The notes: generated by a model not told the origin, from the sequence alone. Shown: positions 8,679 through 17,478, counted from the first letter of the stretch. The stretch: 64,000 nucleotides of DNA from Vampirovibrio chlorellavorus (GCA_001858525.1 LAPX01000002.1:62001-126000), one strand, 5' to 3'. Program-made: numbers and translations.

Positions 8679-9425
8679 TCAGTCACTGGACTGGACGCTG
8701 GCCTTTTGAATCTGGCTGACATGCTCATCGGCGCAGGCCTTCAGCTGCTTCATGCTGGTAATCACAATGCGCTGATTTTGCCACTCCAGAGCGCCCATTT
8801 CTTTCAGCCGCTCCATGCTGTTCAGGAAAGCGTCCACACTAGTGTAGCAAAAAAGCGCCCATTCCTTCAGGGAAAGGGGGGGCAGTAAAACCGCTCCCTC
8901 TTTGGAGAACTGCTTGCCCTTGGTGGCCAGCAAAACCAGAGTATGGGCCACTTTGTGCAAATCATCCGGCAAACGATCGGTAATCATGCGCTCGTTCATG
9001 GTGCGCAACCGCTGCCCCAGGTTGCGGGACAGGTTAATGCTGAGCTGGGGGCATTCGTACAAAACCTTCAAAAAATCTTTTTTGTGGATGGTCAGCACTT
9101 CGACTTCACTGACGGCCAAAACCGTGCCGGTCCGAATGGCATTTTCCTCTAACAGGGACAGCTCCCCAAAAAAGTCTCCCGGCCGAAACAGGGTGACGTT
9201 GATGACTTCGCCTTCCGTGTTGTGGAGCACCAACTTGGCCAGCCCCTGCAACAGAAAAAAGAAGGTTTCCCCAAAATCGTTGTTAGAAACCAGCGAAGCA
9301 CCTGCCTGATAGCGAATGTTAAACCCCATGGATATAAACTTGCGCACTGTAGGCTCTTCCACCCGATCGAACAAAAGGGAGTCGTGCCAGGCAAATTCAG
9401 CCAAATTTAAAAGTTTATCGTCCAT
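8679..9425 (-). CDS. Crp/Fnr-family transcriptional regulator
   Basis: A cyclic-nucleotide-binding-domain regulator of 248 residues. The N-terminal beta-roll is visible (GASLVSNNDFGETFFFLLQG, RPGDFFGELSLLEE). A dimer helix follows (LSINLSRNLGQRLRTMNERM) and then a winged-helix region (LSLKEWALFCYTSVDAFLNSMERLKEMGAL). No cysteine cluster of FNR type is seen. RPGDFFGELSLL resembles the cAMP-binding cassette, but key phosphate-binding residues are not certain. A class III cyclase at 51421 could be one source of ligand (inference). A longer GTG start at 9530 is possible but lacks support. Confidence 0.85.
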   Translation of the reverse strand: MDDKLLNLAEFAWHDSLLFDRVEEPTVRKFISMGFNIRYQAGASLVSNNDFGETFFFLLQGLAKLVLHNTEGEVINVTLFRPGDFFGELSLLEENAIRTGTVLAVSEVEVLTIHKKDFLKVLYECPQLSINLSRNLGQRLRTMNERMITDRLPDDLHKVAHTLVLLATKGKQFSKEGAVLLPPLSLKEWALFCYTSVDAFLNSMERLKEMGALEWQNQRIVITSMKQLKACADEHVSQIQKASVQSSD

Positions 9426-9559
9426 ACTCACACACGGGTCCAGGTTGCCTCTACTGTCATTATAAGCTGCCAAGCCAATCTCGGGAGCAATCCATCTTTT
9501 AAATTCCAGCAAACAAGGGAAAAATACCACCGACTGCTCAATTTCGGTTGCCAGACATC

Positions 9560-9590
9560 AAAAAGCCCAGAAAATTGCTTCTCTGGGCTT
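9560..9590 (-). terminator. Rho-independent terminator of hup
   Basis: On the minus strand AGCCCAGA pairs with TCTGGGCT, followed by TTTT. It lies 27 bases after the HU stop codon. Confidence 0.85.
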
Positions 9591-9616
9591 CTTGGAAATT
9601 CTGGTTCTCGGCCCCA

Positions 9617-9895
9617 CTACTTCTTGGCGACGAGTTCCTTGAATTTTTTGCCAGCGGAAAAAGCGGGAACCGTTTTAGCAGCGATTTTCAGCTCTTTGCC
9701 GGTTTGAGGGTTACGGCCGGTGCGGGCAGCGCGTTTGCGAGGCTCGAACGTACCGAAACCAACCAAGGTCACTTTCTTACCTTTCGCAACGGTCTTTTCG
9801 ATAGTAGCGATGGTGTGGGTGAGAATCTCAGCGACTTGCTTCTGAGAAGTCTTGGTCTTTTTGGATACCTCTTGTACTAATTCTTCTTTGTTCAT
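9617..9895 (-). CDS. hup: DNA-binding protein HU
   Basis: Histone-like nucleoid protein (92 residues) that bends DNA as a dimer. It shows the N-terminal helices (MNKEELVQEVSKKTKTSQKQ), the GFGTFEPRKRAARTGRNPQTG arm with the conserved RNPQTG, and the IAAKTVPAFSAGKKFKE end. The ribosome binding site is ideal (AAAGGAGGT). It has its own promoter, with an overlapping inverted repeat, and its own terminator. Confidence 0.97.
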   Translation of the reverse strand: MNKEELVQEVSKKTKTSQKQVAEILTHTIATIEKTVAKGKKVTLVGFGTFEPRKRAARTGRNPQTGKELKIAAKTVPAFSAGKKFKELVAKK

Positions 9896-9916
9896 TGTTT
9901 ACACCTCCTTTCAACT

Positions 9917-9957
9917 TGTGACTACGAAGATTATATCAGTAGTCACAGGATGTGCAA
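9917..9957 (-). promoter_or_regulatory. hup sigma-70 promoter with overlapping inverted repeat
   Basis: The minus strand reads TTGCAC (9952-9957), 16 bases, then TATAAT (9930-9935), an excellent housekeeping promoter. A perfect 9-base inverted repeat, TGTGACTAC-N13-GTAGTCACA (9917-9947), straddles the -10 box and could be an operator. Confidence 0.8.
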
Positions 9958-10258
9958 TATAAAATTCCCCCGAACAGCCTACTTTTTTCCTTTTCAATCA
10001 GAGGAAAGCGACGATCGGTTTTGGGCTTCAGAGTATCAAAACATTGGTGAGACAGCCCCTTTGAGGATTTCTTTAATTGAAATCCTGTATATTTTGTAAG
10101 GGCAATCCTACCCCGAATTTGAAGTTCAAAAAAGCCAGTGGAACCAAGGTTTTTCAACTTTTAAAACAAATAATAATTTAAATAAAATTAAACAATCAAA
10201 GCACCGTTGCCAGTTTCGGGGATGAACATTTTACAGGGCGAGACGTCTGAGCTAGACT
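9958..10258. other. Intergenic region upstream of hup and nadA
   Basis: AT-rich, especially 10160-10200. I see no convincing gene. A minus-strand open frame at 9936-10157 starts with TTG, has no ribosome binding site and runs into the hup promoter. Confidence 0.6.
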
Positions 10259-10306
10259 AGCGCCATCATAAATTTTTGATAGCGCTCCTTTTGTTTGTTT
10301 TTATCT
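10259..10306 (+). terminator. Terminator-like hairpin in the nadA upstream region
   Basis: AGCGC-C-ATCA pairs with TGAT-A-GCGCT around an 8-base loop, followed by CCTTTTGTTTGTTTTTA. It lies 94 bases before nadA and has no plus-strand gene upstream. It may be an attenuator in the nadA leader or the end of a small RNA. Confidence 0.6.
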
Positions 10307-10399
10307 TCCTATATATAAGGAGGAAAAAACAAAATCGTAGAACCACCTTCCCTCCTGAATTTTTTAAATTCCCGTTGTCTGTTTAAAGAGAGCATCCCC

Positions 10400-11419
10400 A
10401 TGAGCACAGCCCAGCCGTCCGTAAGCCCTCCCGCCAACCTGCTGTCTCCGGCTGAACGAAAACAGCAGCTGATTCGGGATATCAAAGCGCTCAAAAAAGA
10501 ACGCAATGCGGTCATTCTGGCCCACTTGTACGAACGCATTGAAGTGCAGGATGTGGCCGATTACCACGGAGACTCTCTGGGTCTAAGCCAGTTGGCCGCA
10601 TCCACCGACGCGGAAGTTATCGTCTTTTGCGGTGTTCACTTTATGGCCGAAACCGCCAAGCTGTTGAGCCCCGCCAAAACTGTGTATCTGGCTAACCCCA
10701 ACGCCGGTTGCCCCATGGCCGATATGATTACCCGTGAAGAGCTGGTGCAATTCAAGGCGGAAAACCCGGGCCTGCCGGTGGTGGCGTATGTTAACACCGC
10801 CGCCGATGTTAAAGCCGAGGCCGATTACTGCTGTACCAGCGCCAATGCCGTGGAAGTGGTGGCCTTCGCCGCCAAGGAAACTGGTAGCAACCGGATTTTA
10901 TTCGTGCCAGACAAGCACCTGGGGGCCTACGTGCAATCGCAACTCCCACAGGTGGAGCTGATTTGCTGGGAAGGGTTCTGCCCCACCCACCTGCGCATGA
11001 ACCCGGACGATGTGATCAAACTGAAAAAAGAATATCCGGACGCTGAAATTCTGGTCCACCCTGAATGTGATCAGCCAATGAAAGACATGGCTGATTTTAT
11101 CGGCAGTACCACGGCCATCGTCAAACGGGCCAAAGAAAGCAAGGCACGTACCTTTATTGTCTGTACCGAAGACGGGGTCAGCCAGCGTTTGTCTCAGGAT
11201 TGCCCGGAAAAACTGTTTTTCACCCCCACGCGGGCTTCCGCCGTGTGCCCCAACATGAAGCTGACCCGACTGGAGAATATCTACAAGTCCCTGCTGGGGC
11301 AAAACGAAGAAATTACCATCCCCGAAGAAGTGGCCGAAAAAGCCCGTCACTGCATCGATTCCATGATGCGGGTGGCTGGCAGCAAAGGCGGGCCGGTTAT
11401 GGCCGGGAAGCACGGCTAG
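10400..11419 (+). CDS. nadA: Quinolinate synthase NadA
   Basis: Makes quinolinate from iminoaspartate and dihydroxyacetone phosphate in NAD synthesis, using a [4Fe-4S] cluster. The 339 residues show AHLYERIEVQDVADYHGDSLGLSQ, CGVHFMAETAKLL and the cysteines of PNAGCPMADM, GFCPTHLR and AVCPNMKLTRLENIY, the pattern of the cluster ligands in the family. HPECDQPMKDMADFIGSTT is also typical. nadB and nadC are not in the window. The gene stands alone on the plus strand behind a terminator-like hairpin. Confidence 0.97.
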   Translation: MSTAQPSVSPPANLLSPAERKQQLIRDIKALKKERNAVILAHLYERIEVQDVADYHGDSLGLSQLAASTDAEVIVFCGVHFMAETAKLLSPAKTVYLANPNAGCPMADMITREELVQFKAENPGLPVVAYVNTAADVKAEADYCCTSANAVEVVAFAAKETGSNRILFVPDKHLGAYVQSQLPQVELICWEGFCPTHLRMNPDDVIKLKKEYPDAEILVHPECDQPMKDMADFIGSTTAIVKRAKESKARTFIVCTEDGVSQRLSQDCPEKLFFTPTRASAVCPNMKLTRLENIYKSLLGQNEEITIPEEVAEKARHCIDSMMRVAGSKGGPVMAGKHG

Positions 11420-11458
11420 TAGTCTCAATAGAAGAATCAAATTCGGGGAATTCTGCAT

Positions 11459-12220
11459 TCAACGGAATTGCACGTTCAAGCCAAGAAGGATGGCGTGGTT
11501 CATGCGATCCGATACTGGATCTCGGGTATTGATCCACTGATTCATATAGCCCAGCTCCGCATTCACGGCCTCACTGAGCTTGCGGTTAATGCCCACAAAC
11601 AGGCGGTTTTGATCAAAACCAGCCGCAGGCCCATTACTCACCCCCTTTAAGGTCACAAAAGCCTCTTCGGACAATACTATAAACCAGCGCTGCTTTGCGT
11701 CCAGAGGGACCATACCCCGAACCAGATGTCGCAGCCGAATGGAAACCTTCCCGTCATTATTTTCAATCCACCGTTCTTCCAGCCGGGTACGGTTGGTGAG
11801 TTGAAGACGACGGATTGTCCCCTGAATATTCAACTGCTGGTAAATCCGATGCTCGTTAACGTTAATCGGCTCAAAAACTGGGGTCCAGGCATAGCCTTGC
11901 CACACCGAAACCCGGTTGCTCAACTGCCAGCCCACCGCAGTGCGCAAAATGAGCTGGGTGAAGTCCCCACTGCTACCCCGGTCCTGTAAATTCCCCACCC
12001 GAGGCTGCACTTCCCCGTACCATAGCGCCCGCTTCCCCGGAGAGACTGGCAGGGTCAGAGTAACCACATCCCACTGTTGCAAATCGTTTCGCAAAGCCTC
12101 ATCGGCAACGGCCAAGTTAGGCCACCCCAGCGCTGCCAGTATAACCAGCAGGCCCATCCACCAGCCATGGCCGCTCAAAGACTTTCTTAACATACAGCAC
12201 CGAGGTTTGACAGTGACCAT
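11459..12220 (-). CDS. DUF2490-like secreted/outer-membrane protein
   Basis: A predicted exported protein of 253 residues, or 244 if the second in-frame ATG at 12193 is the start. The N-terminus has an Arg/Lys region, then WWMGLLVILAALGWPNLAVADEA, a signal peptide with likely cleavage after AVA or ADA. The mature part alternates polar and hydrophobic residues in strands (WYGEVQPRVGN, LILRTAVGWQLSNRVSVWQGYAW, RTRLEERW) and ends in QFR, as in beta-barrel proteins. The pattern fits the DUF2490 family, whose function is unknown. Neither start has a strong ribosome binding site. Confidence 0.75.
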   Translation of the reverse strand: MVTVKPRCCMLRKSLSGHGWWMGLLVILAALGWPNLAVADEALRNDLQQWDVVTLTLPVSPGKRALWYGEVQPRVGNLQDRGSSGDFTQLILRTAVGWQLSNRVSVWQGYAWTPVFEPINVNEHRIYQQLNIQGTIRRLQLTNRTRLEERWIENNDGKVSIRLRHLVRGMVPLDAKQRWFIVLSEEAFVTLKGVSNGPAAGFDQNRLFVGINRKLSEAVNAELGYMNQWINTRDPVSDRMNHAILLGLNVQFR

Positions 12221-12368
12221 CCTGTTCTAATGGCATTATACGTGCTCGGCACAAACCGCATTAAGAGAAATCCCATTGACTTTGGTCAATTAAAATCACA
12301 ACATTAGTAAATTCTAATATTTTAAAATTTTAATTTTATTTATAGAACGCTTTACTTACAATACCAGC

Positions 12369-13220
12369 ATGTCCAAAATCCAAATCATGGCCATTTTAAA
12401 CGTCACCCCGGATTCCTTCTCCGATGGAGGGACGCTGGGCTCGCTGGATGCACTGGTGCAAGCAGCGCAAGAGGCGCTGGAAGCCGGGGCTGACATCCTG
12501 GACATTGGGGGAGAATCCACCCGGCCCAAGGCGGTCACCATCACTCCCGAGGAAGAGCTGAACAGGGTACTTCCAGCCATACAAGCCATACGAAGCACCT
12601 TTCCCGATGCCTGCATCAGCATCGATACCCGAAAGGCCTTGGTGGCTCAAAAATCGATTGAAGCAGGCGCCCGCATGGTCAACGATGTCTCCAGCTTTCA
12701 GTACGATCCTGCCATGGCCGAAACCTGCGCACATGCAGGGTGTCCCGTGGTGCTCATGCACAGTCAGGGTCCCCCGGAAACCATGCAAGACAACCCGACA
12801 TACCCGCACGGCGTTGTTCAGGAGGTCCTTCAGTTTTTTGAACAGCAAATTGATCGAGCCCAGCAAGCAGGCGTTTCCGCACAAAATATCATTCTGGATC
12901 CCGGCTTTGGCTTTGGCAAAACACTGGCCCATAACCTGACCCTGCTCCATCAACTGGACGCCCTACAAACGCTGGGCCTGCCCATTTTGGCCGGAACCTC
13001 CCGCAAGTCCTTCCTGACTTTGGGAAATCAAAACATCCCGCCTCTGGATAGAGATTCTCTCACAGCGGCCAGCTTGGCCTTGGCCATCGAACGGGGGGCA
13101 ACGTATGTGCGTGTGCACAACCCCGCCATGCAAGTACCTGTGGTTCGCCTCATTGAAGCTACCCGGGAAGCCACCCGAGCCGCAACCAGAGAAGCCGCAC
13201 TCCCAAGCGCCCCTTGCTAA
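12369..13220 (+). CDS. folP: Dihydropteroate synthase
   Basis: Joins p-aminobenzoate to the pterin pyrophosphate in folate synthesis. The 283 residues carry both family signatures: ILNVTPDSFSDGG near the start and DILDIGGESTRP near residue 42. They also carry SIDTRKA, NDVSSF, DPGFGFGKT and AGTSRKSFL. The C-terminus adds an Ala/Arg/Thr-rich tail (EATREATRAATREAA). No ribosome binding site is clear; the region before it (12300-12350) is very AT-rich. Confidence 0.96.
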   Translation: MSKIQIMAILNVTPDSFSDGGTLGSLDALVQAAQEALEAGADILDIGGESTRPKAVTITPEEELNRVLPAIQAIRSTFPDACISIDTRKALVAQKSIEAGARMVNDVSSFQYDPAMAETCAHAGCPVVLMHSQGPPETMQDNPTYPHGVVQEVLQFFEQQIDRAQQAGVSAQNIILDPGFGFGKTLAHNLTLLHQLDALQTLGLPILAGTSRKSFLTLGNQNIPPLDRDSLTAASLALAIERGATYVRVHNPAMQVPVVRLIEATREATRAATREAALPSAPC

Positions 13221-13273
13221 CACCGGGCTGTGCTATGATAGGCCATATTTTAATCAGAATTCTGGTTTTTGGT

Positions 13274-13609
13274 ATGCCTTACTCCTTGAAAAAGCCCCAA
13301 TCACGCATTGCCATTGGCATAATGGGTATCGTTTGTATGCTGTTATTCCACTTGCCCGCCATGGCCGATTGCAAAACCCATTACGATCAATCGGTGCAGT
13401 TGCTGGATGCCAACCTGCAAAAGAGCAAAGACGCCACTTCCAAAACGGATGCCGATGCCTTTGAACTCAGCTTCAAGGAGGCGGTTAAACAGCTGCAAAC
13501 CGAAAAGTGCATGCCGGAACTAATGAACCTGATTCAGCACATTCAAACCGAACAGCAAAAACACCCCCGTACCACGCAAAGCAACAAACCTGCCCCCATT
13601 GTCGACTAA
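13274..13609 (+). CDS. Small secreted protein of unknown function
   Basis: Not recognised. I place the start at 13274 (MPYSLKKPQSR), giving 111 residues; the frame is open further upstream. A signal peptide is clear: a basic start, IAIGIMGIVCMLLFHLP, then AMA before DCK. The mature part is about 80 residues, mostly helical and charged, with two cysteines (DCKTHYDQ and KCMPELM) that could form a disulfide. It starts 53 bases after folP and may be co-transcribed. It converges on the flagellin cluster. Confidence 0.65.
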   Translation: MPYSLKKPQSRIAIGIMGIVCMLLFHLPAMADCKTHYDQSVQLLDANLQKSKDATSKTDADAFELSFKEAVKQLQTEKCMPELMNLIQHIQTEQQKHPRTTQSNKPAPIVD

Positions 13610-13680
13610 TCTCCTTTCACCCGACTCTGCCGCCCACCTTGCCTCTGACAAAACAGACCATTGATACGGGACATACCCGC

Positions 13681-13717
13681 CAAAGACAAACGACCCGGTT
13701 TGCACCGGATCGTCTGC
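13681..13717 (-). terminator. Terminator of flagellin gene 1
   Basis: On the minus strand a stem of GACGATCCGG with CCGGGTCGTTTGTC, followed by TTTG, 52 bases after the flagellin stop. Confidence 0.75.
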
Positions 13718-13768
13718 CTGAAGGAATCGAGTGCCTGATTACAGGGCTCGATGGTCTTATGTCATGGC

Positions 13769-14608
13769 CTAGCCTCGGAGTAACTGCAAGGCCAGCTGTG
13801 GCGCCTGGTTGGCCTGGGCCAACATAGCCTGAGAAGCCTGCTGGAGAATCTGGTTTCGGGCCAGGTTGGCACTCTCCATAGCCACGTCCACGTTGCGCAC
13901 CCTCGATTCGGAGGCCGAGGTATTTTCCACGTTGGTGGCCAGGTTCTGAGCCGTGTACTCCAGTCGATTGGTAAAGGCACCCAACTGCCCTCGGGCGGTG
14001 TTGATGGTATCGATGGCGGTATCTAGCAACGAAATGGCACTTTGAGCCGCACTGTGATTATCCAGAGAGGCCACAGTAATCCCCAAGGTACTGGCGGTCA
14101 CATCCGTCAAGGCACTGGTAATGTCCAAATCATCGGCATTGCCACCCTGGTTGGCTGTAATTTGTAATGTTAGGTTGGTCGGGCTGCTGGCATCCAGCAA
14201 GTGAATGCCGTTGAACTGAGCGGCCTGAGCCATCTGGGTGATACCGGAAGCAAGGGAATCATATTCAATCTGCATGGCCGAACGCTGAGCTGTACTATAG
14301 GTATCGTTGGCTGCCTGCACGGCCAGTTCCCGCATCCGCTGTACGGCATCGGTAATAGACTGGTAAGTACCATCGGCGATGTTCAGCATGTTGATACCAT
14401 CCTGAACGTTATCCAGTGCTTTTTGAGAACCCCGGATTTGCGCCCGCAATTTCTCGGAAACCTGCAAACCAGCAGCGTCATCCCCGGCCCGGTTAATGCG
14501 GTAACCGGAAGCCAGCTTTTCCATGGTTTTACCCAGGGCGCCGGTGTTGTTGCTTAAATAACGCTGAGCGTTCAGCGATGAAACGTTGGTGTTTACAACT
14601 AAAGGCAT
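13769..14608 (-). CDS. fliC: Flagellin 1
   Basis: Filament subunit of the flagellum (279 residues). It has the D0/D1 N-terminus (MPLVVNTNVSSLNAQRYL, SGYRINRAGDDAAGL, DGINMLNIADG, RMRELAVQAANDTYS) and the matching C-terminal helix ending QAPQLALQLLRG. Only a short central part lies between, so outer domains D2/D3 are lacking. I chose the ATG at 14608 (GGAG 8 bases upstream) over a longer frame. The central segment (TSALTDVTASTLGITVASLD) is almost the same as in flagellin 6, although the ends belong to a different group. It has its own sigma-28 promoter, a GGA-loop leader hairpin and a terminator. Confidence 0.96.
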   Translation of the reverse strand: MPLVVNTNVSSLNAQRYLSNNTGALGKTMEKLASGYRINRAGDDAAGLQVSEKLRAQIRGSQKALDNVQDGINMLNIADGTYQSITDAVQRMRELAVQAANDTYSTAQRSAMQIEYDSLASGITQMAQAAQFNGIHLLDASSPTNLTLQITANQGGNADDLDITSALTDVTASTLGITVASLDNHSAAQSAISLLDTAIDTINTARGQLGAFTNRLEYTAQNLATNVENTSASESRVRNVDVAMESANLARNQILQQASQAMLAQANQAPQLALQLLRG

Positions 14609-14668
14609 CGAAGTAACTCCTCTTTTTTTATACACTCACCAAAGCCAGCTCTGAAACAGCAGGCTTCG

Positions 14669-14703
14669 CTTTGCCTCCGGCCCGATCCTTGGCCAAGGCA
14701 AAG
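14669..14703 (-). promoter_or_regulatory. Leader hairpin with GGA loop (possible CsrA site), flagellin 1
   Basis: On the minus strand CTTTGCCT pairs with AGGCAAAG and an inner GGCC with GGCC, leaving the loop AAGGATCG. It lies 60 bases before the start codon. Confidence 0.6.
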
Positions 14704-14792
14704 TTAAATGAACAACCTTATTTCGTGTGACAGTAATCAACGGAATTCAAACCGTGCTCCATTGAATAGCCCAGCTTGAGTTCTGTTTCTCC

Positions 14793-14819
14793 TATCGGAA
14801 GCCTAGTCTGAAAACTTTA
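14793..14819 (-). promoter_or_regulatory. Sigma-28 promoter of flagellin 1
   Basis: The minus strand reads TAAAGTTT, 13 bases, CCGATA. The leader would be about 180 bases. Confidence 0.82.
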
Positions 14820-15023
14820 AAGAACCTGCCAAATCTCCATTGTACGGTGGAGACAAAAGTATCCATCTGACAACTGTTTTGAGCCGCTCCCCCTTGAAGG
14901 GAAAGCCTTTTGCCCCAAATACCGGTATTCCTGCAAAAACACTATCCAGAGGAGGCCCGATCCCATTCCGTCCTCCAGTGACTGTAGACCAAACCAATGA
15001 GCTCTTACTTTTATGCTCTCCCT

Positions 15024-15054
15024 TCAAAAGCGAAGACCCGGCCGAAGCCGGGTC
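15024..15054 (-). terminator. Terminator of flagellin gene 2
   Basis: GACCCGGC pairs with GCCGGGTC around a TTCG tetraloop on the minus strand, followed by TTCGCTTTT. Confidence 0.85.
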
Positions 15055-15093
15055 CTCTGAGCGTTATGAACAGACCTATCCCAGTCTGCCTGG

Positions 15094-15924
15094 CTATCCT
15101 CGCAGTAACTGCAAGGCCAGCTGTGGCGCCTGGTTGGCCTGAGCCAACATGGCCTGAGAGGCCTGCTGGAGGATCTGGTTTCGGGCCAGATTGGAACTCT
15201 CCATAGCCACGTCCACGTTTCGCACCCTCGATTCGGAAGCAGACGTGTTTTCCACGTTGGTGGCCAGGTTCTGAGCCGTGTACTCCAGTCGGTTGGTAAA
15301 GGCACCCAAGCGACCTCGGGCCGCGTTAATGGCATCCAGTGCGGAATCCAGCGTAGAAATGGCAGATTGCGCACTGGCGTGAGACAGCATTGAGCCAGTC
15401 AGCACCACACTGGTAATATCGATCAATGAACTGACGATATCCAGTTCATCAGCCGTGCCCCCTTGATTGGCTGTAATCTGCAATTCCAAAGTCGCAGGGG
15501 TGGAGGCATCCAGCAGGTGAATCCCGTTAAACTGAGCGGCCTGAGCCATCTGGCTAATACCAGATGACAAAGAATCATACTCAATTTGCATGGCGGATCG
15601 CTGGGCAGAACTGTAGGTATCGTTGGCTGCTTGCACGGCCAATTCCCGCATCCGCTGTACGGCATCGGTAATGGACTGGTAAGCACCATCGGCGATGTTC
15701 AGCATGTTGATACCATCCTGAACGTTATCCAGTGCTTTTTGAGAACCCCGGATTTGCGCCCGCAATTTCTCGGAGACCTGCAAACCAGCCGCGTCATCCC
15801 CGGCCCGGTTAATACGATACCCGGAAGCCAGCTTTTCCATGGTTTTACCAAGACCAGTGGTATTATTCGTTAAGTAACGCTGGGCATTCAGCGATGAAAC
15901 GTTGGTGTTTACAACTAAAGGCAT
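15094..15924 (-). CDS. fliC: Flagellin 2
   Basis: Flagellin of 276 residues with the same ends as flagellins 1, 3 and 4 (start MPLVVNTNVSS, end QAPQLALQLLRG). The central part differs: GGTADELDIVSSLIDITSVVLTGSM, then LSHASAQSAI and INAARGRLGAF. It shares the SMLSHASAQ.AI..LD.ALDAIN signature with flagellin 7, whose ends are of the other group. GGAG lies 8 bases before the ATG. It is a separate transcription unit with its own promoter, leader hairpin and terminator. Confidence 0.96.
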   Translation of the reverse strand: MPLVVNTNVSSLNAQRYLTNNTTGLGKTMEKLASGYRINRAGDDAAGLQVSEKLRAQIRGSQKALDNVQDGINMLNIADGAYQSITDAVQRMRELAVQAANDTYSSAQRSAMQIEYDSLSSGISQMAQAAQFNGIHLLDASTPATLELQITANQGGTADELDIVSSLIDITSVVLTGSMLSHASAQSAISTLDSALDAINAARGRLGAFTNRLEYTAQNLATNVENTSASESRVRNVDVAMESSNLARNQILQQASQAMLAQANQAPQLALQLLRG

Positions 15925-15985
15925 CGAAGTGACTCCTCTTCATTTTAATTGACGTCACATGCCGAATAGAAGCAAGCAACGCGCT

Positions 15986-16011
15986 CCCCCCAAATCATCC
16001 TGTTTGAGAGA
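15986..16011 (-). promoter_or_regulatory. Leader hairpin with GGA loop (possible CsrA site), flagellin 2
   Basis: CAAA pairs with TTTG, extended by several G-U and C-G pairs (CTCT with GGGG), with the loop CAGGATGA. It is weaker than the other leader hairpins. Confidence 0.45.
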
Positions 16012-16109
16012 GAAGCAACTGTGATTTGTCTCGTGTGACTTGGGAATGGTTAGTGACCCACGTCAATAGTCATCTCCTATTCAAGATGGATATTCACGCT
16101 TGTTTGTCC

Positions 16110-16136
16110 TATCGGCGAAGTACACCAAATACTTTA
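16110..16136 (-). promoter_or_regulatory. Sigma-28 promoter of flagellin 2
   Basis: The minus strand reads TAAAGTAT, 13 bases, CCGATA (preceded by G). Confidence 0.8.
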
Positions 16137-16321
16137 AACAAACCGGAAATTCTCCCACGTTTGGAGGAGAGAGGGGTGATTAATAATTGTGTTCATGAGC
16201 CAAAAACGCCTTTACCCAAAAGCTTTCCAGTCAATCAAACCATTAAAACACCCCACTCCTTTTACCAGAGGAGAGACGATTGATTTCTTCTGATAAAAAT
16301 TTCCCCTGCTGGTTCGCGCAT

Positions 16322-16350
16322 AAAAAAAGACCTGGCCGAAGCCAGGTCTT
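16322..16350 (-). terminator. Terminator of flagellin gene 3
   Basis: AGACCTGGC pairs with GCCAGGTCT around a TTCG loop on the minus strand, followed by TTTTTT. Confidence 0.93.
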
Positions 16351-16431
16351 CCAGTCGAGGAGTGAGTGTTCGCCAGAAGCCGTTCCAGCGGAATCCTCGG
16401 TCCTTTAGTGAATTGAATAAATGGTAACCAA

Positions 16432-17274
16432 TTATCCTCGCAGCAACTGCAAGGCCAGCTGTGGTGCCTGGTTGGCCTGGGCCAACATAGCCTGAGAAGC
16501 CTGCTGGAGTATCTGGTTTCGGGCCAGGTTGGAACTCTCCGCGGCCACGTCCACGTTTCGCACCCTCGATTCGGAAGCCGAGGTGTTTTCCACGTTGGTG
16601 GCCAGGTTTTGTGCAGTGTACTCTAACCGGTTGGTATAAGCGCCCAATTGGCCTCGCGCCGCGTTCAAGTCATCGATTGCTGTATCCAGGAGAGCAATGG
16701 CACTTTGAGCCGCACTATGACCACTCAGCAATCCAGCGCCAATGGTACTGGCAATACCAGTCACATCGATCAAGGCACTGGCCACATCCAGATCATCGGC
16801 GTTGCCACCCTGGTTGGCCGTAATTTGTAAATTGATACCGCTGGTGGCATCGGTACCGTTCAACAAATTGAGGCCGTTGAACTGAGTCGCCTCTGCCATC
16901 TGGGTGATACCAGAAGCCAGAGAGTTGTACTCAATTTGCATCGCGGATCGCTGAGCGCTGCTGTAAGTATCGTTGGCTGCCTGCACGGCCAGTTCCCGCA
17001 TCCGTTGCACGGCATCGGTAATGGACTGGTAAGCACCATCGGCAATGTTCAGCATGTTGATGCCATCCTGAACGTTATCCAGCGCTTTTTGAGAACCCCG
17101 GATTTGCGCCCGCAATTTCTCGGAGACCTGCAAACCGGCGGCGTCATCACCGGCCCGGTTAATACGGTAACCGGAAGCCAGCTTTTCCATGGTTTTACCC
17201 AGGGCACCGGTGTTATTGGTCAAATACCGCTGAGCATTAATGGATGAAACGTTGGTATTAACAACTAAAGGCAT
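16432..17274 (-). CDS. fliC: Flagellin 3
   Basis: Flagellin of 280 residues with the same type of ends as flagellins 1, 2 and 4. The central segment is of another type: LLNGTDATSGINLQITANQGG, then ASALIDVTGIASTIGAGLLSG. It closely matches flagellin 5, which belongs to the other end group. The ATG at 17274 is preceded by GGAG with 5 bases between; an upstream GTG at 17280 is less likely. Own promoter, leader hairpin and terminator. Confidence 0.96.
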   Translation of the reverse strand: MPLVVNTNVSSINAQRYLTNNTGALGKTMEKLASGYRINRAGDDAAGLQVSEKLRAQIRGSQKALDNVQDGINMLNIADGAYQSITDAVQRMRELAVQAANDTYSSAQRSAMQIEYNSLASGITQMAEATQFNGLNLLNGTDATSGINLQITANQGGNADDLDVASALIDVTGIASTIGAGLLSGHSAAQSAIALLDTAIDDLNAARGQLGAYTNRLEYTAQNLATNVENTSASESRVRNVDVAAESSNLARNQILQQASQAMLAQANQAPQLALQLLRG

Positions 17275-17350
17275 AAGCACTCCTTTGATTGGTCAAACAA
17301 GCAAAAACCACCGTGACACACCCCCATTTGGCTGCATAACACGTTGCGCC

Positions 17351-17373
17351 CCAGAATAAATCCATTATTCCGA
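17351..17373 (-). promoter_or_regulatory. Leader hairpin with GGA loop (possible CsrA site), flagellin 3
   Basis: GAATAA pairs with TTATTC around the 5-base loop TGGAT, with further wobble pairs outside. The sequence GGCGTTCG just 5' of the stem is shared with flagellin 4. Confidence 0.65.
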
Positions 17374-17478
17374 ACGCCGGGTTTTTGATAGTGTCATTCG
17401 TGTGATTCATACATTGAGCATTGCTAACCTTGATACCGAACAGGTGCTCATGGAACCTGAGACTGTATCTGTATCTCC

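Noticed and set aside
9936-10157. Minus-strand 73-codon frame upstream of hup
   Set aside because: It starts with TTG, has no ribosome binding site and ends inside the hup promoter.
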